5,271 nt of DNA from JBICHM01 sp043101835. Its GTDB lineage: Bacteria > Planctomycetota > Phycisphaerae > Phycisphaerales > UBA1924. The position numbers were made by a program, and so were the translations under genes. Location of the stretch: the NCBI GenBank assembly GCA_043101835.1, contig JBICHM010000029.1, forward strand, positions 1 to 5,271, written 5' to 3'. Below are positions 1-5,271 of the stretch, in pieces (position 1 is the first letter of the stretch; each line of letters opens with the position of its first letter). Under the pieces are notes generated by a model. That model saw only the letters and a list, made by a program, of their open reading frames with translations. It did not search any database and had not been told where the DNA came from.

Positions 1-605
1 TGCGGGGCGTCGTCGTGCACGACCGGCGATCGGCTCACGAGGCGGCTGGCCCCCCAGACCAGCGACAGGCGCACAGGCGAGCGGACCAGGTCACTGATGA
101 GGACGACCTTCGCCGCGCCGCCCATCTTGCGGAGCAGCGTCACCGCGTCGTCGTCGGTGAGGTGGTGGAGGAACAGCGAGCACATCGCGGCGTCGAATCC
201 GCCGGGGAGATTGTCTCGCAGCGCATCGCATCGGAGGAGCGAGGCGCGCGTGCCGGCGCGCGCTGTCGTCTCCAGCGCGCGGGGGCTGATGTCGCAGGCA
301 GTGGCGTCAACCGGGATGCCCCGGCGATGGAGGTCGGCGAGCACGCGTCGCAGCACATCGCCCCCGCCGGTGGCGACATCCAGCAATCGCAGTGGCCGAT
401 CGGTCTGGGGGACAGTCGGCAGCAGTGCGCGGACGATGGCGCGGTGCGACGCCGCGAGCGTGTTGAGTCGAGCCAGCCCTCGGAGCGCATGACGATGGAG
501 GTCCGGGTCGAGGCCGGGGTCGTCCATCCGCTCCGGGCGGAGGTCGCGGCGGCGCAGCGACCGGCGCGACGGGCGCTCGCTGATCATCGCCTCCGGTGTG
601 CGCAC
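1..605 (-). CDS. Class I SAM-dependent methyltransferase (UbiE-like), C-terminus outside window
   Basis: Translation from GTG 605-603 gives 201 residues that run off the left edge, ending ...SRSPVVHDDAP. The SAM-binding fold is clear: motif I LLDVATGGGD at residues 74-83, the acidic residue after strand 2 in ATACDIS (D105), CDA at 126-128, and strand 4 with SLFLHHLTDDDAV at 143-155, followed by KVVLISDLVRS at 166-176. The N-terminal helix ERMDDPGLDPDLHRHALRGLARLN (25-48) is typical of a bacterial methyltransferase group of about 230-250 residues, so roughly 30-50 residues are missing. From memory, relatives often sit beside FAD-dependent reductases and type III polyketide synthases and may methylate a lipid-like or quinone-like product; no such neighbour is visible, so the substrate is unknown. 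The GTG is chosen over the ATG at 587 because GGGAGGT sits at ideal spacing upstream of it. The gene lies 46 bases after the giant gene on the same strand. Confidence 0.88.
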   Translation of the reverse strand, partial: MRTPEAMISERPSRRSLRRRDLRPERMDDPGLDPDLHRHALRGLARLNTLAASHRAIVRALLPTVPQTDRPLRLLDVATGGGDVLRRVLADLHRRGIPVDATACDISPRALETTARAGTRASLLRCDALRDNLPGGFDAAMCSLFLHHLTDDDAVTLLRKMGGAAKVVLISDLVRSPVRLSLVWGASRLVSRSPVVHDDAP

Positions 606-651
606 GACGGACCTCCCGCTCGCCCCACACCCGCGACTATACCCCCGTCGG
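606..651 (-). other. Short gap between the giant gene and the methyltransferase gene
   Basis: These 46 bases hold the Shine-Dalgarno site and little else. The only possible hairpin is CGAC...GTCG with a 9-base loop, too weak for a terminator and without a T-run. Read-through from the giant gene into the methyltransferase gene is therefore plausible. A TATAGT at 641-636 resembles a -10 box, but no convincing -35 was found at the right distance. Confidence 0.5.
611..617 (-). promoter_or_regulatory. Strong Shine-Dalgarno site of the methyltransferase gene
   Basis: The minus strand reads GGGAGGT followed by CCGTC and then GTG at 605-603. This is six of seven bases of the ideal AGGAGGT, with the GGAGG core 6 bases from the start codon. 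It decides the start: the downstream ATG at 587-585 has only a GGAGG two bases away, which is too close for normal initiation. It also suggests that the methyltransferase is initiated independently of the giant upstream gene. Confidence 0.75.
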
Positions 652-3600
652 CTACTGCCCCGCGCCGCGATCGCCCACGGGGCGCGCATCTGCCTGCATG
701 AAGCGCGGCAGGTATCGGTAGTAGACCTCGAGGCTCAGCGTGCAGATCGCCGTCTGGTAGATCCGGCCCCCGATCTGCGACCACCGGTCGGCCGGCGCCC
801 ACGAGCCCGCCATCGGGCCGGCGTCCACCTGCTGGGCCAGCAGTTCGCGGCTGACGGCCTCGTTCCATTGCGCCCAGGCGTCGCCCTGGTGCTGGAACAT
901 CGCGAGCGTTGCGTAGTACCACCCGTAGGTGTTCGGATCGCGCGTCCAGTCGGGCAGTTCGCGCAGCACGAAGTCGGCGCTGTTGACCATGTGCGCCTGG
1001 CCGGGCTCGTCGCCGAGCAGCTGACGCACGAACATGCCCTCGGCAGTCATGGCAAAGGTTGGGCGCTCGCCCGGCTGGTAGGCGTAGAGACCTGGGCGGG
1101 ACCGCGTGTCGACGAGGTCGAGCCAGTCGTCGGCGACATCGAAGATCGCCTCGGGCACATCCACGCCGCTGCGCCGCGCGCTGACGAGCGCCATCACCTG
1201 CCAGCCGAGCACGGACGTGTCACCGAGCTGGCGCGGTGCGTAGCGCCACCCGCCGGTCTCGCGATTGCGCGCATCGATGATGAAGTCCACCGCCGACGAG
1301 ACGCGCGGACGCAGGCTCGGGTCGCCGGTCATGCCGAACGATTCGGCGAGGGCGATCGACGCGATGCCGTGGCTGTACATGCTCTCGCGTCCGCGAAGGT
1401 CGCCGTCCGGGCGTTGCTGCGCGACGAGCCATTCGAGTCCGCGTCGCACGGTGTCCTGGTACGGGCCCGGCTGCGTGTGCGTGTGGTCGGCGCCGAGGAA
1501 GCACAGCAGGGCGAGCCCGGTGAGCGCGACATCGCTCTGGATGTTCGTCACACCGCCGCAGTCGTCGCAGTCGATCCCCGGCGCATCGGCGTCCCACGCG
1601 CCGCTCTCGCTCTGCATGCGCGCCAGCCACGCGAGGGCGTTGGCGACCGCGGCTTCGGTCTCCTCGCTGCCGCCCAGCTGCTCGACCAGATCGCGCCGAA
1701 CCTCCTCGTCGCGCTGCGCATACGCCTCGGCCGGCGGGGCGAACTCCATCGGGATCAGCAGGTTCGGCTCGATTGATCCCGGTGTCCGGGCGGGCGTCGC
1801 CGCGGCGTTCGGCGACATCGTCGGCGCGTTGCGCGGATTCGCGTCGCTCGTTCGCGCCATCGGGGCAAGCGAGTCGTCGTCGATCATCGTGGTCTCGGGC
1901 AGGATCGACGCGAGCGCGACCGGCGCGGGATCGAGGCGCATCGCCGGCGCAGCGTCGTCCGCCGTCACTGTGGTCGCGGCGATGCCGATCGCGGCCGATT
2001 CGGCGTTGGCGCCGCCCGATCCGGCCTCCGGGAGATCAAACGAGAGGGCGTCCATGGCGGGAAGGTCGAGCGCGACCGTCGAGGACGGCTCGATGGCCTC
2101 GGCCGGCGCGGCGGACTCCGACGGGGCAGTCGGCGGCGAGGCGAGCGTGCCGAGCGCTACGGCCGGCGTCGCGATGTCGGGGGTGAGCATCGAGGGCGTC
2201 GACGGCGTCAGATCGCTCGGCACGGCCGGCGCGGGAGCGTCGGTCGCCGCCGCAACGGCGGGCGCCAGCGCACCCACCGGCGATTCGGAGTCCTCCTGCG
2301 ACGCCGATTCCGTGGGCGCGGGCGCGTTGAGCGCAATCGCGCCGGGCAGTTCGATGGGCCCGACATCCGGTGTGGGCGCCGGTGCGTCTGTCGACGACGA
2401 GGCCTCCGCGGCGGCGGCGGCGCTCGCGAGCGAGGCGTCGGCAACCTCGGTGGTCTGCGGCGCATCGAGCGCAACGGCGCTGGATGTCGGTTGGGCCTCA
2501 ATCGATGGGTTGGCGGCGTGTGCCGCGAGCGTCGGGGCCAGGCTCGGCGGCGCTGTATCCGCCTCCGCCGCCCGCGCGCCGTCCGTCGGCGTCGCCGCGG
2601 CGATCTCGGCGCTCGGCGCGTCGGCCTCGATGCCGGCGAGCGCCGGCGCGTCGGTGGATGCGAGCGCGCTCAGCTGTGCGTCGGCCAGGGCAGCGGTCTC
2701 CGTCACCACCGGCGTCGGGGCCTCTGGGGTCGACGAGTCGGTCGGCACGGCCGCGGCTCGTGAGGCGGAAGTAGTGACCACCGGGGCGGCGACGGTGGCG
2801 CCATCCGGCTGCGCAGTCTCGGGGTTGATCGCCAATGTCTCTTCGCCGACGCGCCGCTGCGTCTGCTGTTCACTGGGGGACGCGGTGCTGACGCCGGCGA
2901 GGGCGGGCGGCGCGGGCGCGGCGGACATTGGGTCCGCCGGCGCGACGCTCGTCGGCGCTGCGTCGGTCGCGTCCGCCGTCCCGACGGGCGCCGGCGCGAC
3001 CTCATCGGTCGGCGGGGCGTCGATCGCAGCTGGTGAAGCGGATTGGCGCACCGCGACGGGCGGCGCGACGTCCGTTGGCGACGGCGAGGCGCCTGGCGCA
3101 TCGAGCGCAACCTCGCGTTCGTCGGCCCGGGCCGCGCTCGGCGCATCGGGCTCCGCCACAGCCACCGTCGATACAGGCGCACTCGTCTCGATAGTCGATG
3201 CCGCGGCGCGCGGCTCGACAAGCGGCGCATCGGACTCGTTTGCCTGTGCGACGCGTTCCGGCGTTGTATCGGGCGCGCGCGTCGGATCGAGCGCGGCCTG
3301 CGCGGTCTGGACACTGGTCGCGGCGTCCGGCGCGGCGTCGCTTGTCGCGTCCGTGGCGTCGGGCGCAACATCGGCCTCAGTCGCCTGCGCGACGCGCACC
3401 TCGTCCGGCGCATCGACCGATTGGCGTTGGGTCTCGGGCGCGTGGGCGGCGATCTCCGTCGGACGCGTGATCTCCGGCATCGCCGCGTCGTCGGCGCTCG
3501 CCTCGGCGACGCGCTCGACTGGTGTGGCGGCAGTGGGGGGCGCATCGAGTCGCGCCGTCTCTGTCGCCGCGTCGAGCAGGCGGGTGAACTCCGGTGTCTC

Positions 3601-4992
3601 TGCGCCGGTCTGGTCGCGCGTGGTGAGTGTGAGCTCGGTGATGCCGCCTCGCACCTGGCTGCGCAGCCCGTCCGTGCCGGCGCTCGAGGCGATGATCACC
3701 TGCCGCCCGCCGGGGCTGCGCAGCGCCTCGCCGATGGAAGCCGCGACCTGCCAGAAGGCCAGCAGATACAGCAGCAGAGCGTGGGCGAGCAGCGAGGCAA
3801 GAAGGCACTTGGCCAGCAGGCTGAGGCGGCGCCAGCGCGCATCCTCCTTGGCCTGTCGCGCGAGCAGCAGAGCGAGCAGAAGCAGCAGCAGGAGGAGCAG
3901 CAGCCACAACAGCGGGCCAAGCAGGGCGTCCCAGTCGATCCCCGCATCCACGCGCTCGGTCTCGGTGAAGACCTCGCGCGAGCGCGACACATACAGCCGG
4001 TATCGAGCGGTCTCTCCCTCGCCGGCGCGGTCCGAACTGAAATGCAACTCGTACCCGCCCATCGACAGCGACGGGTCGAGATCGTTCGCCGTGGAATTGA
4101 CGGTGTCGTCGAGACGCTCCGCGCGCCGCAGCGCGCCGTCGACCTCGCGGGCGCGATAGAGATCGAAGCCGCCCAGTCCGCCGGGGCGATCGCTGGCGAA
4201 GTAGATGAAGTCGCCAAAGGGGCTGATCGCCGGCGCGCCCTCGTTCCAGCGGGTGTTCAGTTCGTTGATCGGCCTCGCGTCGCCCGGAACGGCGCCGTCA
4301 AGCGGCGCACGGAAGAGGTCGTAATCACGCGCCGTCTGATCCTCGCGGATCGTTGCACTCCAGCGGTCTCGCCCGAAGCCGTCGTCGTCCGGACCATTCG
4401 GCCGGTTGCTGCTGAAGAGAATCGCCTCCCCGTCGGGCGCGATCGCCGGGCCGTATTCGTTGTAAGTGGAGTTGACGGACTCCCCAAGGTTGCGCGGCTC
4501 GCCCCAGCGCCCCGCGTCGTCGCGCTCGGCCACCCACAGGTCGAAGCCGCCGAAGCCGCCCTCGCGGTCGCTGTAGAAGAAGATTGCTCGCCCGTCGGCC
4601 GCGAAGGTCGGGCCGAGATCGTCGGCATCGCTGTTGAGCGCATCGAGCGCCGCCGGCTCGCTCCAGCCGCCCTCGGTCCGCCGCGCGAACAGGATGTCGG
4701 CGTTGCCGCCGGGGCGCCCGCGCACGAGCAGCATGGTCTGGCCGTCCGGACTGAGGCGCGCTTCGTATTCGTCGGCGTCGGTCTCGGGCCAGTCGGCGAG
4801 TCGCGCGGCGGGCTGCCAGAGCACATCGCGCACCGGTGCGCCCACGGCGGGCACGCGGATCGTCTCGGCGTCGGTGTAGACGCGCTGCGTGCCAGCGAGC
4901 ACGGCGAGGCCGACACCCACCCCGCCGGCGATGACCAGCAGGAGCAGCGCGAGGGCCGCAGGCGTCGCGACTCGTCCCGGACGGCGGATCAT
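652..4992 (-). CDS. Giant envelope protein: PD40 beta-propeller, TonB-like membrane helix, long disordered linker and prenyltransferase-type alpha-toroid
   Basis: This 1446-residue protein begins at ATG 4992-4990 and stops at TAG 654-652. The ATG is preferred to the in-frame GTG at 5004 because GGGG (5002-4999) lies 6 bases before it and the chain then starts MIRRPGR, a proper basic leader. Domains by residue: membrane anchor about 8-34; PD40 propeller about 56-340, with four linkers of the form (L/V)N(S/T)xxN/D(D/E)xxP and blades such as FASDRPGGLGGFDLY, as in OmpA/TolB-associated PD40 proteins; Leu-rich helix 357-378; basic loop RQAKEDARWRR; helix about 391-416 with S400/H404; Ala/Pro/Thr/Asp-rich linker about 485-1090; alpha/alpha-toroid about 1110-1436, with QSESGAWD, GGWRY, GDTSVLGWQVMAL and LEVYYRYLP. 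By the positive-inside rule, propeller, linker and toroid are all periplasmic. The toroid resembles squalene-cyclase-type repeats but shows no convincing active site, so binding is as likely as catalysis. It follows exbD after 21 bases, probably in one operon. Function is inferred. Confidence 0.93.
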   Translation of the reverse strand: MIRRPGRVATPAALALLLLVIAGGVGVGLAVLAGTQRVYTDAETIRVPAVGAPVRDVLWQPAARLADWPETDADEYEARLSPDGQTMLLVRGRPGGNADILFARRTEGGWSEPAALDALNSDADDLGPTFAADGRAIFFYSDREGGFGGFDLWVAERDDAGRWGEPRNLGESVNSTYNEYGPAIAPDGEAILFSSNRPNGPDDDGFGRDRWSATIREDQTARDYDLFRAPLDGAVPGDARPINELNTRWNEGAPAISPFGDFIYFASDRPGGLGGFDLYRAREVDGALRRAERLDDTVNSTANDLDPSLSMGGYELHFSSDRAGEGETARYRLYVSRSREVFTETERVDAGIDWDALLGPLLWLLLLLLLLLLALLLARQAKEDARWRRLSLLAKCLLASLLAHALLLYLLAFWQVAASIGEALRSPGGRQVIIASSAGTDGLRSQVRGGITELTLTTRDQTGAETPEFTRLLDAATETARLDAPPTAATPVERVAEASADDAAMPEITRPTEIAAHAPETQRQSVDAPDEVRVAQATEADVAPDATDATSDAAPDAATSVQTAQAALDPTRAPDTTPERVAQANESDAPLVEPRAAASTIETSAPVSTVAVAEPDAPSAARADEREVALDAPGASPSPTDVAPPVAVRQSASPAAIDAPPTDEVAPAPVGTADATDAAPTSVAPADPMSAAPAPPALAGVSTASPSEQQTQRRVGEETLAINPETAQPDGATVAAPVVTTSASRAAAVPTDSSTPEAPTPVVTETAALADAQLSALASTDAPALAGIEADAPSAEIAAATPTDGARAAEADTAPPSLAPTLAAHAANPSIEAQPTSSAVALDAPQTTEVADASLASAAAAAEASSSTDAPAPTPDVGPIELPGAIALNAPAPTESASQEDSESPVGALAPAVAAATDAPAPAVPSDLTPSTPSMLTPDIATPAVALGTLASPPTAPSESAAPAEAIEPSSTVALDLPAMDALSFDLPEAGSGGANAESAAIGIAATTVTADDAAPAMRLDPAPVALASILPETTMIDDDSLAPMARTSDANPRNAPTMSPNAAATPARTPGSIEPNLLIPMEFAPPAEAYAQRDEEVRRDLVEQLGGSEETEAAVANALAWLARMQSESGAWDADAPGIDCDDCGGVTNIQSDVALTGLALLCFLGADHTHTQPGPYQDTVRRGLEWLVAQQRPDGDLRGRESMYSHGIASIALAESFGMTGDPSLRPRVSSAVDFIIDARNRETGGWRYAPRQLGDTSVLGWQVMALVSARRSGVDVPEAIFDVADDWLDLVDTRSRPGLYAYQPGERPTFAMTAEGMFVRQLLGDEPGQAHMVNSADFVLRELPDWTRDPNTYGWYYATLAMFQHQGDAWAQWNEAVSRELLAQQVDAGPMAGSWAPADRWSQIGGRIYQTAICTLSLEVYYRYLPRFMQADARPVGDRGAGQ
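685..1665 (-). other. Prenyltransferase/terpene-cyclase-like alpha/alpha-toroid domain
   Basis: Residues about 1110-1436 show repeated helix pairs with Gly-Trp turns: ANALAWLARMQSESGAWD, RRGLEWLVAQQRPDGD, AVDFIIDARNRETGGWRY, GDTSVLGWQVMAL, then a closing part with GWYYATLAMFQHQGDAWAQW and AGSWAP. These are the QW-like repeats of the squalene-cyclase/prenyltransferase fold, also shared by the thioester domain of alpha-2-macroglobulins. Two cysteines in GIDCDDCGG (1142 and 1145) sit in the first inter-helix loop. No membrane-entry plateau or clear catalytic acid in the usual cyclase context was recognised, so an adapted binding role is as likely as catalysis. Confidence 0.8.
2459..2475 (-). repeat. 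17-base direct repeat, copy B (encodes VALDAP)
   Basis: This is the second exact copy of the word described at 3095-3111, in the same frame and strand. The flanking sequences differ (DAPGAS after copy A, DAPQTT after copy B), so the shared block is short. Confidence 0.6.
3095..3111 (-). repeat. 17-base direct repeat, copy A (encodes VALDAP)
   Basis: The plus-strand word GGCGCATCGAGCGCAAC is identical at 3095-3111 and 2459-2475, in the same reading frame, coding VALDAP at residues 628-633 and 840-845. Partial versions occur near 3539-3550 (RLDAP) and 2324-2337 (ALNAP). Exact codon identity of two copies 636 bases apart points to duplication or gene conversion inside the linker, not only selection on composition. 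Confidence 0.6.
3223..3519 (-). repeat. Three degenerate copies of a 13-residue 'ERVAQAxExDAP' motif
   Basis: Within the linker the motif appears as VERVAEASADDAA (3519-3481), EVRVAQATEADVA (3402-3364) and PERVAQANESDAP (3261-3223). The DNA also matches, with CGCGTCGC(C/G/A)-type cores in each copy. Spacing between copy starts is 39 and then 47 residues, so the array is irregular. It suggests growth of the linker by internal duplication followed by drift. Confidence 0.6.
3745..3924 (-). other. Membrane hairpin with a TonB/TolA-like Ser-x3-His helix
   Basis: Residues 357-378 form a helix with 17 leucines in 22 positions. A short loop RQAKEDARWRR with net positive charge follows, and then the helix around CLLASLLAHALLLYLLAFW. 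Charge distribution places the loop in the cytoplasm and both flanking regions in the periplasm. In the second helix Ser400 (codon 3795-3793) and His404 (codon 3783-3781) have the same spacing as the S16/H20 pair of E. coli TonB and the S18/H22 pair of TolA, which are needed for coupling to ExbB-ExbD or TolQ-TolR. The topology is well supported; the functional equivalence is inferred. Confidence 0.65.
3861..3905. repeat. CAG/CTG-rich imperfect trinucleotide tract
   Basis: The plus strand is a run of GAGCAGCAG, AGCAGCAGCAG and GAGGAGCAGCAG units. On the coding strand it is read as CTG/CTC/CTT leucine codons of the near-poly-Leu membrane helix. The mix of synonymous leucine codons keeps it imperfect. 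It could still be prone to slippage in steps of one leucine, which would change helix length without breaking the frame. Confidence 0.55.
4003..4767 (-). other. PD40 beta-propeller repeat region of the giant protein
   Basis: About residues 76-330 contain five recognisable blades. Each has an 'xxSPDGxxxxFxSDR' type core: EARLSPDGQTMLLVRGR, GPTFAADGRAIFFYSDR, GPAIAPDGEAILFSSNR, APAISPFGDFIYFASDR and DPSLSMGGYELHFSSDR. Blades 2 and 4 share GG(F/L)GGFDL(W/Y), and blade 3 carries an acidic insertion NGPDDDGFGRD. Such propellers are found in TolB and in OmpA-type peptidoglycan-associated proteins, where they mediate protein-protein contacts in the periplasm. With five obvious blades, a sixth may be formed by the degenerate flanks (residues 40-70 and 330-350); that closure is inference. 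Confidence 0.85.
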
Positions 4993-5013
4993 CCCGAACC
5001 CCACACCCCCGCG

Positions 5014-5271
5014 CTACTGCGCGATGACCGTATCGAGATACGGCTCCTGAATGCCGCCGGCTTTGCAGGCGTCGAGCGCCGTGACGATGCGCGCATACGG
5101 CGTGTCGCGGTCGCCGCGCACGGTCACCTTCTGATCCGGGTTGCGCCCGACCGCGTCGGCGATGAGTCCTTGCAGCGACTCGCTGTCCATGCTGCGCCCG
5201 GCCACGATCATCGTTCCGTCGGCCTGCACATTGATGACGATCTCGCGGAGCGATGCGGAGATGGGGCCCGC
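5014..5271 (-). CDS. exbD: ExbD/TolR-family biopolymer transport protein, C-terminal part (5' end outside window)
   Basis: The open frame enters from the right edge with no start in the window and ends at a TAG at 5016-5014, giving 85 visible residues. They match the periplasmic domain of ExbD/TolR: a strand REIVINVQADG, then MIVAGRSMDSESLQGLI, then KVTVRGDRDTPYARIVTALDACKAGGI and a final strand YLDTVIAQ. The pattern 'V-R-x-D-x-x-x-x-Y-x-x-I-V-x-x-L-D-x-C-x-x-A-G-I' is typical of the family. ExbD proteins are usually about 130-150 residues, so the missing 50-60 residues should hold the short cytoplasmic tail and the single membrane helix with its essential aspartate. In known systems ExbD works with the ExbB/TolQ pentamer to convert proton motive force into movement of TonB or TolA. 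An exbB-like gene is expected to the right but cannot be seen. A GTG at 5229 lies inside the conserved domain and is not a credible start. ExbD and TolR cannot be told apart from this fragment. Confidence 0.9.
   Translation of the reverse strand, partial: AGPISASLREIVINVQADGTMIVAGRSMDSESLQGLIADAVGRNPDQKVTVRGDRDTPYARIVTALDACKAGGIQEPYLDTVIAQ

Larger units (their letters stand above)
1723..3540 (-). repeat. Low-complexity Ala/Pro/Thr/Asp-rich linker of about 600 residues
   Basis: Residues about 485-1090 consist almost entirely of Ala, Pro, Thr, Ser, Val, Asp and Glu, with no lysine or cysteine and no predicted fold. Short phrases recur: (V/I/R)ALDAP-like words, DAP(S/A/P), TDAPAPxP and RVAQA. 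It is in frame with both flanking folded regions and has no stop codons, so it is real coding sequence and not a frameshift artefact. An extended chain of this length could in principle cross a wide periplasm. Proline- and alanine-rich linkers of this kind follow the membrane helix in TonB and TolA, though there they are much shorter. Confidence 0.85.

Noticed and set aside
636..641. TATAGT as a -10 promoter element for the methyltransferase gene
   Set aside because: No plausible -35 hexamer lies about 17 bases upstream, and a single AT-rich hexamer in a short gap is weak evidence.
15..701. Plus-strand and minus-strand open frames over the methyltransferase region
   Set aside because: The methyltransferase frame shows an unmistakable SAM-binding motif order, while the others show no motif and overlap it fully.
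1549..1560. DCDD as the DxDD catalytic motif of class II terpene cyclases
   Set aside because: The letters match, but the motif lies in the first loop of the domain between two cysteines and lacks the usual downstream Thr/Ala context, so a cyclase activity is not supported.
2703..3545. A 280-codon Arg/Pro-rich open frame on the minus strand in another frame
   Set aside because: It overlaps the linker of the giant protein out of frame and has the Arg/Pro/Ser-rich composition typical of shifted GC-rich coding sequence.
1265..4159. A 964-codon open frame on the plus strand, antisense to the giant gene
   Set aside because: Its translation is Ser/Ala/Gly-rich without any recognisable domain and mirrors the codon bias of the minus-strand gene. 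High GC content and the absence of stop-forming codons opposite the Ala/Asp/Pro-rich linker explain it.
4891..4965. Lipoprotein signal peptide at the N-terminus of the giant protein
   Set aside because: The hydrophobic segment ends in AVLAGTQRV with no cysteine, so there is no lipobox. A signal anchor or a signal peptidase I site is more likely.
5002..5004. GTG at 5004-5002 as the start of the giant gene
   Set aside because: The only purine-rich stretch upstream is one base away, while the ATG at 4992-4990 has GGGG at 6 bases and gives a basic leader. It remains possible and would add four residues.

Overview
The window is GC-rich DNA (start to end dominated by G/C third positions) with all genes on the minus strand, so they read from right to left. 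The best taxonomic guess is a planctomycete, perhaps of the Phycisphaerae. The main reason is the C-terminal domain of the central protein. Its prenyltransferase/squalene-oxidase-type helical repeats, and a tail ending in a LEVYYRYLP-type block, look like a protein family I associate with planctomycetes. This is pattern recognition from memory, not a database result.

Layout, in transcription order. (1) Positions 5271-5014: the C-terminal 85 residues of an ExbD/TolR-type proton-channel accessory protein; its membrane anchor lies beyond the window. (2) Positions 4992-652: one very large gene for a 1446-residue envelope protein, starting 21 bases after the ExbD stop. It has an N-terminal membrane anchor, a PD40 (TolB/OmpA-associated) beta-propeller, two further membrane segments separated by a short basic loop, an Ala/Pro/Thr/Asp-rich linker of about 600 residues, and a C-terminal alpha/alpha-toroid of the prenyltransferase/terpene-cyclase-like fold. 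(3) Positions 605 to beyond 1: a class I SAM-dependent methyltransferase, 46 bases downstream of gene 2, with a strong Shine-Dalgarno sequence and a GTG start; its C-terminus is cut by the window edge.

How they may work together: the third membrane segment of the giant protein carries a Ser-x3-His pair (S400/H404). TonB and TolA use the same spacing in the single helix that contacts ExbB-ExbD or TolQ-TolR. The segment is followed by a long disordered Ala/Pro linker, as in TonB and TolA, and the gene sits directly behind exbD. My main inference is that this is a TonB/TolA-like, proton-motive-force-coupled protein in which a TolB/OmpA-type propeller, the energised helix and a toroid effector domain are fused into one chain. 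The methyltransferase has no evident mechanistic link and may only be co-transcribed.

No RNA genes, CRISPR arrays, insertion sequences or convincing terminators were seen. The only non-coding stretches are the 46-base and 21-base gaps.
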